Origin: UMGS687 sp964383665
GTDB taxonomy: Bacteria; Bacillota; Clostridia; Christensenellales; UBA1242
Direction: 5' to 3'
Length of the DNA stretch: 39,626 nucleotides
Assembly (NCBI GenBank): GCA_964383665.1
Contig: CAYLHO010000005.1
Coordinates: 1 to 39,626 of the forward strand
The notes beneath the pieces were generated by a model. The model searched no databases and was not told where the DNA came from. It was given only the letters and a program-made list of their open reading frames with translations. Below, one piece after another: positions 1-6,809 of this stretch (the stretch's first letter is position 1; every line of letters starts with the position of its first letter). Both the position numbers and the translations under genes were made by a program.

Positions 1-63
1 GCAAAAAGGTTTACTTTTCTGATAAGGTGGGGGTCGGTGGTTCGAGTCCACTCATTCCAACCA
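1..63 (+). tRNA. tRNA-Ile-like (GAT), 5' part outside the window
   Basis: Bases 36-52 form a T arm with the loop TTCGAGT. Bases 53-59 (CATTCCA) are the 3' half of the acceptor stem, followed by discriminator A and encoded CCA at 61-63. Counting back over a 5-nt variable region gives the loop CTGATAA at 19-25, which is the usual tRNA-Ile(GAU) anticodon loop. The anticodon stem is poor: 14-18 against 26-30 gives mostly U-G pairs and one U-U mismatch. The D arm and the 5' acceptor strand would lie before base 1, so I cannot tell whether this is a working tRNA or a decayed copy. Confidence 0.6.
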
Positions 64-160
64 AAGAAATGCTTGGCAAAGCCAAGCATTTTTTTGTTCA
101 AAAATTGCGTTAAAAATTTATTTTTATAAGCAAGAATTTGAGCAAAAAAAACAATGTTGC
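43..160 (+). repeat. Direct repeat, copy 1 (tRNA 3' tail, terminator and flank)
   Basis: This stretch recurs almost base for base at 301-416. It covers the T-loop and acceptor end of the tRNA-Ile-like gene, its terminator and about 65 bp of AT-rich flank ending in CAATGTTGC. The visible difference is an A run of 8 here against 6 in the second copy. A repeated tRNA 3' end resembles what site-specific integration leaves behind, but the inclusion of terminator and flank fits segmental duplication better. Confidence 0.9.
67..95 (+). terminator. Intrinsic terminator after the tRNA-Ile-like gene
   Basis: A perfect 11-bp stem, AAATGCTTGGC against GCCAAGCATTT, with an AAA loop and a T run. It starts 4 nt after the encoded CCA. 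Confidence 0.9.
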
Positions 161-300
161 GTTCGCAATATTGCTTTGGTTGAGATAAGCGCGAGAACCA
201 CAATCTTAAAAAGGCTCCGGCCCTTATGTCGCGTCAGCGAGCATAAGGTGGGGTCGGCGTCTGCTGCGCAACTCCGTGCTGCGCTTTGCTTGCACATTCG
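161..300. other. GC-rich hairpin-bearing insert between the two repeats
   Basis: About 140 bp separate the two repeat copies. The part from about 205 to 300 is much richer in G and C than its surroundings. It contains a clear hairpin at 222-248 (CCTTATG against CATAAGG, continued inside by CGC against GCG, loop GTCA) and a second short pairing near 265-285 (GCGCA against TGCGC). I see no credible coding sequence; open frames across it have no ribosome site. It may be a small palindromic mobile repeat. Confidence 0.6.
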
Positions 301-321
301 CGAGTCCACTCATTCCAACCA
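242..321 (+). pseudogene. Broken second copy of the tRNA-Ile-like 3' half
   Basis: Bases 243-255 (ATAAGGTGGGGTC) match the anticodon-loop and variable-region end of the tRNA at the window start, and 301-321 match its T-loop and acceptor end with CCA. About 43 bp of GC-rich sequence (258-300) replaces the 5' side of the T arm, so no cloverleaf can form. This is a tRNA relic. Confidence 0.6.
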
Positions 322-416
322 AAGAAATGCTTGGCAAAGCCAAGCATTTTTTTGTTCAAAAATTGCGTTAAAAATTTATTTTTATAAGCAAGAATTTGAG
401 CAAAAAACAATGTTGC
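301..416 (+). repeat. Direct repeat, copy 2
   Basis: Second copy of 43-160, shifted by 258 bp. It ends 10 bp before the stop codon of the MazG-like gene, so it marks the edge between the tRNA region and the minus-strand nucleotide-hydrolase genes. Confidence 0.9.
325..354. terminator. Second copy of the tRNA terminator hairpin
   Basis: The same 11-bp stem, AAA loop and T run as at 67-95. In the other direction it could also end transcripts of the minus-strand genes that stop at 427, since A-rich sequence precedes the stem. Confidence 0.8.
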
Positions 417-426
417 ACCTGGCCAC

Positions 427-720
427 TTAATTTTTAAGCATAACTCCATTAACATTTTTATAAACTCTGTTTTCATTAATCTGGAGTTTTTTATTTATTT
501 CATCCTCCAATGAGAAGCCAAGGAGTTCAAATAACCCTAAAAGATAGATTGCAACATCGGCAAGTTCCGATCCCAAATCGTCTTTTTTCTTGCTGTATGC
601 ATCAAAAGCTTCTGCCACCTCACCATTTAGGTAACAAAATTCCTTACAAATATCGGTTGTGTTAAATCCTTTTTTAATCTTATTTTCAATAATTTTCTTT
701 TGAACACTGTTTAAATCCAT
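427..720 (-). CDS. MazG-like nucleotide pyrophosphohydrolase
   Basis: A 97-residue protein with the all-alpha MazG/dUTPase-type metal-binding pattern: E34 and E37 in GEVAEAF, then E52 and D55 in SELADVAIYLLGL, fitting ExxE...ExxD. The family hydrolyses nucleoside triphosphates to monophosphate and pyrophosphate and removes non-canonical nucleotides; the substrate cannot be read from the sequence. The ATG at 720 has an AAAGGA site upstream. The HD-domain gene ends 13 bp upstream on the same strand, so both are probably on one transcript. The length suits single-domain MazG-like proteins, not full MazG. Confidence 0.8.
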   Translation of the reverse strand: MDLNSVQKKIIENKIKKGFNTTDICKEFCYLNGEVAEAFDAYSKKKDDLGSELADVAIYLLGLFELLGFSLEDEINKKLQINENRVYKNVNGVMLKN

Positions 721-733
721 AATTTTTTCCTTT

Positions 734-1384
734 TTATTGTTTCTTCCCTTTTGTTATTTCGTCAAAAAGCCCCGAAATATATTGCAAGCATTGTTCCTTG
801 TTATCTAACAGTTGCCAAACCTTTTGTTGTTCTTTAACTGTGTCAGGAATATCCAACCAATATTTAACATATCCATTTCGCCCAAACTTTTCGTTAACGA
901 AATTATAAATTTTTTCTAAATGCTGTTGCTTCGTAAGACTTTTTGATTCATTTTTTAGTGCATATTTTATTGGCCTTGAAAACACCAAATATTGCGTATT
1001 GTTTCTGTCGGCATCGGCAACAATTTTTCCATAAATGTTTCTTGGCGCGCCTAAAAGATGGGAAGAATGGTCTTCAACAGCCTCCGCGATAAGCTCAATT
1101 GTTTCTTTTGGATAAAACTTTGCAAGGACTTTATCTTCTCGTACAAATTTCCCCGATGAAATTGCATGATTATCTCTCCCGTAAATTATCCCAACGTCGT
1201 GATACGCACCAACGATATATGCGATGTCAACGTCAACATCAAAACCCTTTTCAATCATCTGTTTCCCATAATTCAAACAATTTCTGGTTACAAACATAAA
1301 ATGCGAAACATTATGCCCTTTATCGAAAGTTTTATATTTTGATTTTATATTTTCGTTAATATATTTTTTTAATTCTTTTTCCAT
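734..1384 (-). CDS. HD-domain phosphohydrolase
   Basis: A 216-residue protein with an HD-superfamily metal site: H28 in the first helix, H62-D63 in AYHDVG, H106 in EDHSS and D126 in ADAD. HD proteins hydrolyse phosphate esters of nucleotides or related substrates; this one has no extra domain that would name the substrate. The start at 1384 is preceded by AGGTGG. It lies in line with the MazG-like gene (13-bp gap), and the Nudix gene lies upstream, which suggests a small nucleotide-sanitising group. The C-terminal third is charged and not recognisable. Confidence 0.8.
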   Translation of the reverse strand: MEKELKKYINENIKSKYKTFDKGHNVSHFMFVTRNCLNYGKQMIEKGFDVDVDIAYIVGAYHDVGIIYGRDNHAISSGKFVREDKVLAKFYPKETIELIAEAVEDHSSHLLGAPRNIYGKIVADADRNNTQYLVFSRPIKYALKNESKSLTKQQHLEKIYNFVNEKFGRNGYVKYWLDIPDTVKEQQKVWQLLDNKEQCLQYISGLFDEITKGKKQ

Positions 1385-1392
1385 TCTGCCAC

Positions 1393-1535
1393 CTATTTTT
1401 TATTTGAGTTTTTTGAAACATCTACTGCAGGAACAAAAAATATATAGTCTGTCTTTATTTTAATGTTTTTTCCTCGTGAAGTCGCATTTCAATTGTTTTT
1501 TTGCATTTGCAATTGCATTAAAAGGACTGACATAA
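1393..1535 (-). pseudogene. ASCH-domain protein relic
   Basis: The gap between the Nudix and HD genes is not random. On the minus strand, joining frames gives pieces reading roughly PFNAIANAKK, then KKTIEMRLHEEKTLK, then IKTDYIFFV, with a tail ending at a TAG at 1393-1395. This resembles the start of ASCH-domain proteins (about PFxxIxxGKKTIExRLxDEKR, then IKxGDxIxF). At least two frame changes are needed, and no ribosome site or intact frame exists. The first piece overlaps the last codons of the Nudix gene. The family assignment is mine, from the motif alone. Confidence 0.45.
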
Positions 1536-1931
1536 AATCTTAATTTTGTCTTTTGCTAAACTCCAAGTTTTCTTTAAATTTGGATATGTTAACTTCTCAT
1601 CAACTTCATCAATTGGAATCCAATAGGTTTCGTGAGTGTCCTCGCTTGAATTGTTGCTTTTTCCTTTGTCAATTGCAATGAACATAAAGCATTTACATTC
1701 TTCGCCTTTTGGCGTTGTGTATTCCTCAACAATTGGAGCAAAATCACCAACAATTTCAGCAATTCGCTTTGTTTCTTCCGCCGTTTCGCGAACTGCACAC
1801 TCCTCCATGGTTTCTCCACTCTCCAAATGCCCTTTTGGAAATGAAAAATCTTTTTGCTTTTCTCTGTAAACAAGGGCAATTTCTCCTTTCTCACGATTAA
1901 GTAAGAAACAGCCCGCTTTAAGTGTTTCCAT
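1518..1931 (-). CDS. Nudix hydrolase
   Basis: A 137-residue protein with a Nudix box at residues 34-56: G34, E40, R48-E49 and E52-E53 match Gx5Ex7REUxEExGU, except that the final conserved Gly is Lys. The catalytic glutamates are present. Nudix enzymes hydrolyse nucleoside diphosphates linked to another group; the small single-domain form resembles MutT or diadenosine-polyphosphate hydrolases. The ATG at 1931 follows a strong GGAGGGA site. The C-terminus runs into the ASCH relic, so the last few residues may be altered from the ancestral protein. Confidence 0.85.
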   Translation of the reverse strand: METLKAGCFLLNREKGEIALVYREKQKDFSFPKGHLESGETMEECAVRETAEETKRIAEIVGDFAPIVEEYTTPKGEECKCFMFIAIDKGKSNNSSEDTHETYWIPIDEVDEKLTYPNLKKTWSLAKDKIKILCQSF

Positions 1932-2200
1932 GCTCCCTCCTATAACTTTTTACGAACAGACATTTGTTTAAGATGTATACACGCTTTTAAACGGCTTTCT
2001 AATCGTTTTTAAGCAAATTAAAGAATTACTGTTACAAATTTATTTCGTTTCAATTTTACCTTTAAAACCGCTCCTAAAACAAGCAACATTATATTTTACA
2101 AGTTAATTATATCACAGAATAATGTAAAAGTGAATATAAATCTTATTTTTTAACATTTCACATTTAAACTTTATATACTGCTTGTAAGGGGGATATTAAA

Positions 2201-2911
2201 ATGAGAAGAAACAGAGGCTGCTGCAATCAATCAACAACAATTTTTGGAGCTACATCAACCCCGGGCACAAATCCTAACATAAATCCGAACCCAAACGTCC
2301 CATTTTTTGGACCAACCGAACCTTTCATAGGACCAAACGGAACAATCGGGCCAACAGGGCCAACGGGTCCAACCGGTCCAACAGGACCAACAGGCGCAGA
2401 TTTAGCCCTTAAAATGAGAAGCGCCTATGTTGTTGCGTATGATGAGAACCCAACCGACACCGGAATTCGAATTGAAAGCAAGGGGAGGCTTCCTCTTAAG
2501 CGAATTGAAATGGACCCAAACAACTATGTAACACTTGACGCCGAAAACAGCACAATTTCTTTTAACGCTGCTGGGTGGTATCGAATTTCAATTGTTGTAA
2601 GCGCATATGCAAACTACGCCGACGATCAAGCTTTCAACCAAGACACCGATTTTGTTGCCGTTGGTTTTTGCGAAGCCGGAACAGACAACATTTATGTTGG
2701 TGCAAGTCAATGGATTTATGATGAGTTCCCAATTCCAATGTTTGCACAGGGAATAATTTCTGTTCCAAATCCAAAAAATGTTTATGAACTTATTAACACA
2801 ACGAAACGCGAAATATATCTTTCAACTCCAAAACTTGAGCACACCGCTTCGAAATCCTATTTCACAACTCTCCCGGTTTCAATAGTTGTTGAATATCTTG
2901 GAAGAGAATAA
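2201..2911 (+). CDS. Collagen-like repeat surface protein
   Basis: A 236-residue protein. Residues 1-43 are rich in Cys, Asn and Pro. Residues 44-67 are eight Gly-X-Y triplets, mainly GPT, as in bacterial collagen-like proteins such as the exosporium protein BclA. Residues 70-236 form a predicted beta-rich head with alternating hydrophobic stretches (YRISIVVSAYANY, SIVVEYLG), resembling the trimeric C1q/TNF-like heads of that group. There is no classical signal peptide, which also holds for many BclA-type proteins. An AGGGGG site lies before the ATG. The gene stands alone with its own terminator. Spore-coat location is inferred from the family only. Confidence 0.75.
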   Translation: MRRNRGCCNQSTTIFGATSTPGTNPNINPNPNVPFFGPTEPFIGPNGTIGPTGPTGPTGPTGPTGADLALKMRSAYVVAYDENPTDTGIRIESKGRLPLKRIEMDPNNYVTLDAENSTISFNAAGWYRISIVVSAYANYADDQAFNQDTDFVAVGFCEAGTDNIYVGASQWIYDEFPIPMFAQGIISVPNPKNVYELINTTKREIYLSTPKLEHTASKSYFTTLPVSIVVEYLGRE

Positions 2912-2936
2912 AAAAGAGCAAAAAAGCTCTTTTTTA
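2908..2936 (+). terminator. Intrinsic terminator of the collagen-like gene
   Basis: AAAAAAGAGC and GCTCTTTTTT form the stem around an AAAAAA loop, directly after the TAA. The roughly 260 bp from here to 3198 are very AT-rich, and I see no gene or clear site in them. Confidence 0.85.
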
Positions 2937-3198
2937 AGTTATTTTTTTAATTAATTAATAGTTTTCTATTTTTAATTGTTTTTTATTAATTTTTCATTTT
3001 TTAATCGCAAAAATTAGTGTTTTTAATTAATTTCAGGCTTTTTATAAGCATTTTTCATGTTTGATTACATTTTTTCATGATTTTATTGCATTTTTTATGT
3101 TATAAATGAAAATTATTTTTCTCACTTATAAAAAAATCTTATTCAGATTTAACATATATTAAATTTTTATAAAGTTTTTAAAGCAATATTGCATATAA

Positions 3199-3225
3199 AA
3201 AGCCTTGCACTTGCAAGGCCTTTTA
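3199..3225 (-). terminator. Intrinsic terminator of the small membrane gene
   Basis: On the minus strand, GCCTTGCAA and TTGCAAGGC form a stem followed by TTTTTAT, 5 bp after the stop codon at 3230. Confidence 0.85.
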
Positions 3226-3229
3226 TTCG

Positions 3230-3463
3230 TTATTCAAACCAAATAACTCTTTCGTCGGTTGCCAATGTTATCATGTCAACAAGCCAAAGGAATGGAATGC
3301 CAACAAAAAGCATGATAACTCCCAAAACAACTCCTAATGTGTTTTTGCTTTCTCCGCTCTTGCAAATTCTGTAGATAACCCAAAGGATATCAAAGAAAGG
3401 CAATGCAAGAAGAACTTTCAAAAGTTTTGAAAACCCATCAAATGCTTTAACGTATGATTTCAT
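3230..3463 (-). CDS. Small two-helix membrane protein, unknown
   Basis: A 77-residue protein beginning MKSYVKAF. The start at 3463 has AGGAGG 7 nt upstream; the longer frame to 3496 would place that site inside the gene. Two hydrophobic stretches (about residues 17-33, VLLALPFFDILWVIYRI, and 44-66, GVVLGVIMLFVGIPFLWLVDMITLA) flank a basic loop, so both ends are probably on the same side of the membrane. I do not recognise a family. It is single and followed by its own terminator. Confidence 0.7.
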   Translation of the reverse strand: MKSYVKAFDGFSKLLKVLLALPFFDILWVIYRICKSGESKNTLGVVLGVIMLFVGIPFLWLVDMITLATDERVIWFE

Positions 3464-3556
3464 GTTAAACCCTCCTAAATGTATTATATAACACATTTGA
3501 CAAAAATAGCAATTTTTCGCGAAAAATTTTTAAAAAATTTTTATTGCATTTTGCTC

Positions 3557-3585
3557 TTGCTTTCATCCCTATTTTTTGTTATACT
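3557..3585 (+). promoter_or_regulatory. Promoter of the 390-residue unknown
   Basis: TTGCTT (3557-3562), 17-bp spacer, TATACT (3580-3585). Transcription should start about 10 nt before the ATG at 3604, leaving a short leader that still holds the CGGAG ribosome site. Confidence 0.65.
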
Positions 3586-3603
3586 TTTTTACGGAGATAA
3601 AAA

Positions 3604-4776
3604 ATGACAACAACACCATTTTATGAAAGAAAGTCGTATGTTTTAAGTCCAAGCGAATTTGAAGAGTTATTTAAGAATAACGAAGAAATTAATAAAATTG
3701 CAGAGGGAATTTGCCCTGTCTTCCACGAAGATTGGAAATCCAACCTCATTTTGGAAAAAGGAAAAGACTACCAACACTTTCGCCCATGCAAAGACGATGA
3801 CCTTTCAAAAAAAATTATTGAAGATTTTAAGTTTAGAAAGTATAACGGCCAATTTGCAGATGCAAAGTCGAGTGACGGAAAATCTCTCTATAAATTTGAA
3901 GTCGTTTCCGGGAAGGAAGTTGGAAAGTTAGATTTAATTCGCGTTCCATTTGAAAATTTGCCGCAAAACTGGCAAAAAGCAAATTTTGACGCGGCTCTTT
4001 TCGCGGTTGCTCTTATTAAAAAATACTTTTCGAAATACGACCATTTTTCGTTCCAATCTTTTGAGGCTCTTTCAAGCGATGTCCATGAATTTTGGGTTTC
4101 AAAAAATGGTTACCCTGGGCAAAAAGCAAGTTTGATGCTTCCATATGCACTTTTGCCTGTTGAAACGTTCCAAAACAACGAGAAAGACAAAGACCGCAAA
4201 CATATAATCTTAACAACAACCGAACTCACAAATCAATCCAATGTTCTAAAAAGAAACAGAGACATAGTTCTTCGCGCAATTGAAACAGTTTTCGTTTCTC
4301 AAAGCTGCCCAACCGGACTTAAGGAAAGATTTATGAAGGAAATTGAGGCGCTCAAGTATGAAATTGCTGAAAGAAATGCGTTTGACTTTGGAATGCATCA
4401 AATGTTAAAATCGCGCGTTAAAAATTGCTTAAACAATGCAATTGAAAGCAAAAATTTAAAACCAGAAGGACTCACTCTTGATGTCTTTGAAAAAGTTCTT
4501 TGTGTTCCATACTATGAAGAATGGAAAACTTTTCACAGCGCAAAATTGTTAAACAAAAATTTAGATGTTGGTTTCGATGAAATTGTTGTTAATAACGAGG
4601 ATTTCAATGCTAAACAATTCGTCCGCGAACAAGTTTCATCAATTTTAACGGAACTTGCCGAAAATGGTGAAATCAACAGGGAATTTGCAACAAAGTCGCA
4701 GGAACTTTTCCAAAACGAAATCCCAGTGAAAAACAAACAAGATTTCGCAAATTTTAAATCATCAGTTCAAGAATAA
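3604..4776 (+). CDS. Unknown cytoplasmic protein, 390 residues
   Basis: No family recognised. The protein has no signal peptide or membrane segment, is rich in Lys, Glu, Phe and Asn, and appears mixed alpha/beta in the first 220 residues and mainly helical afterwards (about residues 225-290 and 335-390). Tryptophans recur in the motifs EDWKSN, QNWQKA, HEFWVS and EEWKTF. The ATG has CGGAG upstream and the gene has its own promoter and terminator, so it is a monocistronic, real gene. The composition matches the 265- and 312-residue unknowns elsewhere in the window, but I see no shared motif that would prove homology. Confidence 0.75.
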   Translation: MTTTPFYERKSYVLSPSEFEELFKNNEEINKIAEGICPVFHEDWKSNLILEKGKDYQHFRPCKDDDLSKKIIEDFKFRKYNGQFADAKSSDGKSLYKFEVVSGKEVGKLDLIRVPFENLPQNWQKANFDAALFAVALIKKYFSKYDHFSFQSFEALSSDVHEFWVSKNGYPGQKASLMLPYALLPVETFQNNEKDKDRKHIILTTTELTNQSNVLKRNRDIVLRAIETVFVSQSCPTGLKERFMKEIEALKYEIAERNAFDFGMHQMLKSRVKNCLNNAIESKNLKPEGLTLDVFEKVLCVPYYEEWKTFHSAKLLNKNLDVGFDEIVVNNEDFNAKQFVREQVSSILTELAENGEINREFATKSQELFQNEIPVKNKQDFANFKSSVQE

Positions 4777-4806
4777 AAAAAACAGGTTTTTAAACCTGTT
4801 TTTTTG
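4776..4806. terminator. Bidirectional terminator between convergent genes
   Basis: AAACAGGTTT and AAACCTGTTT form the stem with A runs before and T runs after, so it can serve both the gene ending at 4776 and the minus-strand gene ending at 4810. Confidence 0.9.
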
Positions 4807-4809
4807 ATT

Positions 4810-5685
4810 TTATTTTTTTATTACAAAGTAATTATTTTCGCCATCAGAAACAAAATCATAATCTGTTGCGCCAAGGTCTTTAAGCGAATATGCAAAACCG
4901 TTTGGATTTTGCTCATTCCCAATTAATGCATTAACAAACTCTGAACCAAGTTGAAGATTTAATTCTTCGGCAGTTCCGGTTTTCGCAATTAAATTTAACG
5001 TTTTAAAAAGCCCCGTTGTTTGCTCATTCGTTAAATTGTTAACCGTCATTCCAACACTTTCAACTGTATATTTAAACGCACTCTCGCCTTTTAAAACGGA
5101 AACAGTTGATGAAATATAGAGAGTTGAAGGAACAAATCTTTTCACCCAGCTTAACGGAAAATCTTTCATTTCATCTTTAAGCGGAGTTACGTCGGCTTTA
5201 ATAACAAAATTAATGTCGGCAGAACTCATTTCAATGTTGCTAAACTCAACTTGAATCAACTCTGCATTTATTTTTGTTCCTGCAAGTGAAACTTCAAGCC
5301 CTTCGTTGCCAATCAAAATTTTGGCAATTGCCCCAAGTTGCTTATCTGTAAGTTTGATTGCCGCTTTAACTTCAGCCCCCGCTGGAAGCGTTGAAGCAAT
5401 TTGATACCCCGTTTCCTCGTTTCCTTCAATAAGCCCATCAACTTGCGCATTTACTGTTGTTTGAGCTGAAGATTTGTCATCTTCAGAAAATTTATTGGAA
5501 AACAACGTGTCCTCGTCAACTTCCCCTTGAAGAGCATGAACCTGCCCAATTGTTTCAAAAACACTAACGTCATATTTAACCTTAACGAATATGCATGCCC
5601 CGCCTGCAGCAAGGACAACAACAAGAATAATAATCAAAATTGAAAGTAGAAGTTTTGCCCACCAAGGTTTTTTAGCTTTTTCCAT
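4810..5685 (-). CDS. Membrane-anchored extracytoplasmic protein, unknown
   Basis: A 291-residue protein starting MEKAKKPWWAK. The ATG at 5685 has a GGGAGAG site; a longer frame to 5748 has none. A short basic cytoplasmic end is followed by one strong membrane helix (about residues 12-37) and a roughly 250-residue outer domain with alternating polar and hydrophobic segments. The outer part includes an acidic linker (about 56-75) and repeated short LTxxQ motifs (KLTDKQLGAIAKIL, NLTNEQTTGLFKTL), hinting at an internal duplication. No known family recognised. It is the last of three exported-protein genes in a row on this strand. Confidence 0.7.
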   Translation of the reverse strand: MEKAKKPWWAKLLLSILIIILVVVLAAGGACIFVKVKYDVSVFETIGQVHALQGEVDEDTLFSNKFSEDDKSSAQTTVNAQVDGLIEGNEETGYQIASTLPAGAEVKAAIKLTDKQLGAIAKILIGNEGLEVSLAGTKINAELIQVEFSNIEMSSADINFVIKADVTPLKDEMKDFPLSWVKRFVPSTLYISSTVSVLKGESAFKYTVESVGMTVNNLTNEQTTGLFKTLNLIAKTGTAEELNLQLGSEFVNALIGNEQNPNGFAYSLKDLGATDYDFVSDGENNYFVIKK

Positions 5686-5759
5686 GATAATCTCTCCCTT
5701 AACTTTATTAAATATAATTATAACACTTTTTAAGAAAAAATCAACCAAAGGTTAAATAA

Positions 5760-5780
5760 AAAACTCTCTTTCGAGAGTTT
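5760..5780 (-). terminator. Intrinsic terminator of the 300-residue exported protein
   Basis: AAACTCTC and GAGAGTTT pair around a short loop, with a T run on the minus strand, a few bases after the stop at 5786. The gene downstream therefore needs its own promoter. Confidence 0.85.
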
Positions 5781-5785
5781 TAAGT

Positions 5786-6688
5786 TTATTTTAATTGAGA
5801 TTCAATTGCGGAGATTGCCGAACTATAGTTCCCCATGTAGTCGAAAACATAACTTATTGTTCCAACTGCATTAGCGCTGAACCCTCCGCGACTTATTTCA
5901 TAGTTTTCCGTTGCTGTTACTGAATTAATGCAACCATATGTTTTATCAATCTTTATGTTTAAGGTTATGGATTTCATTGATGGTCCACTTCCCCCATTTG
6001 ATGCAGTTAAGTTTTTAACATAGTCCTTCCAGCAAGATGAGTTCAACGAAATTGTTAAAACATAATATGATTTCGAAGGATCATCTTTAAGAAGAGGAAC
6101 TGTTTTAATTGCTGCGTTCATGTCGTATGGAAGAACGTTTGGCATAACCCCATAAGTTGAAAGATATTGCGAAACAGTTTGGCTTGACAATCCATTTCTC
6201 TTAATTGTTATGTTCGAGCCATCAATTTTCTTATACTCTGTGTAGCTCTCCCCTTGCCCTGCCGGAACATCGCTTCCATCTGCAACAGATTTAATATATG
6301 CCTTCCCGCCAACATTATAGATCCATTCGTCAACTTTTTGGACGCCACCAATGCTTCCTGCTTTGGCATCAACCGCTTGTTTTTTGACCATTCTATAGTC
6401 GTATTTATTTAGCAAGCCAAGAGCATAACTTAATGCTTGAGCGCCGCTTGAAAAAGTTTGATTAACTTTTTGCATTCCATTTCCGCTTGTTTGCCCCGAT
6501 GAACTTTCGCTTCCCGAAACATCACCAGTTTCGCCGGAGTTCCCGCCGCCCGTTTCAGCATCCGCTTGATCAATTGAAATGTCTTGTTTTGGCGATGAAA
6601 AGTCGATTGCTGAAAACGAAATAACAACGCCAATTAAAACAAGCGTTAAACAAAGAAATATATTAAATTTTTTCTTACTGAACCCCAT
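5786..6688 (-). CDS. Exported protein, paralogue of the gene at 6810-7751
   Basis: A 300-residue protein with an N-terminal signal or anchor (KKKFNIFLCLTLVLIGVVISF), then a low-complexity linker rich in Gly and Ser (about residues 46-72), then a soluble domain. Near residue 205 the motif LKDDPSKSYYVLTISLNSS and near 250 the motif IKIDKTYG match the neighbouring gene at equivalent places. It has its own promoter, a GGAG site before the ATG and its own terminator. No lipobox is evident. Family and function are unknown; the layout suggests an outer-face, membrane-tethered protein of a two-member local family. Confidence 0.75.
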   Translation of the reverse strand: MGFSKKKFNIFLCLTLVLIGVVISFSAIDFSSPKQDISIDQADAETGGGNSGETGDVSGSESSSGQTSGNGMQKVNQTFSSGAQALSYALGLLNKYDYRMVKKQAVDAKAGSIGGVQKVDEWIYNVGGKAYIKSVADGSDVPAGQGESYTEYKKIDGSNITIKRNGLSSQTVSQYLSTYGVMPNVLPYDMNAAIKTVPLLKDDPSKSYYVLTISLNSSCWKDYVKNLTASNGGSGPSMKSITLNIKIDKTYGCINSVTATENYEISRGGFSANAVGTISYVFDYMGNYSSAISAIESQLK

Positions 6689-6746
6689 TTTCTGTTCTCC
6701 GAAAGATTTTCTTTTGTCATTTGTTAATATAAATTATGTTATTTTA

Positions 6747-6775
6747 AATATACAATAAAATATTCAGCATGTCAA
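6747..6775 (-). promoter_or_regulatory. Promoter of the 300-residue exported protein
   Basis: On the minus strand TTGACA (6770-6775), 17-bp spacer, TATATT (6747-6752). The leader is about 50 nt and contains the GGAG site. Confidence 0.7.
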
Positions 6776-6809
6776 CCAAATTTGCATAAATATTCATTTT
6801 TCTTGAATT

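Noticed and set aside
176..430. Open frames across the tRNA-like repeats
   Set aside because: They have no ribosome site and translate duplicated non-coding DNA and a GC-rich palindrome.
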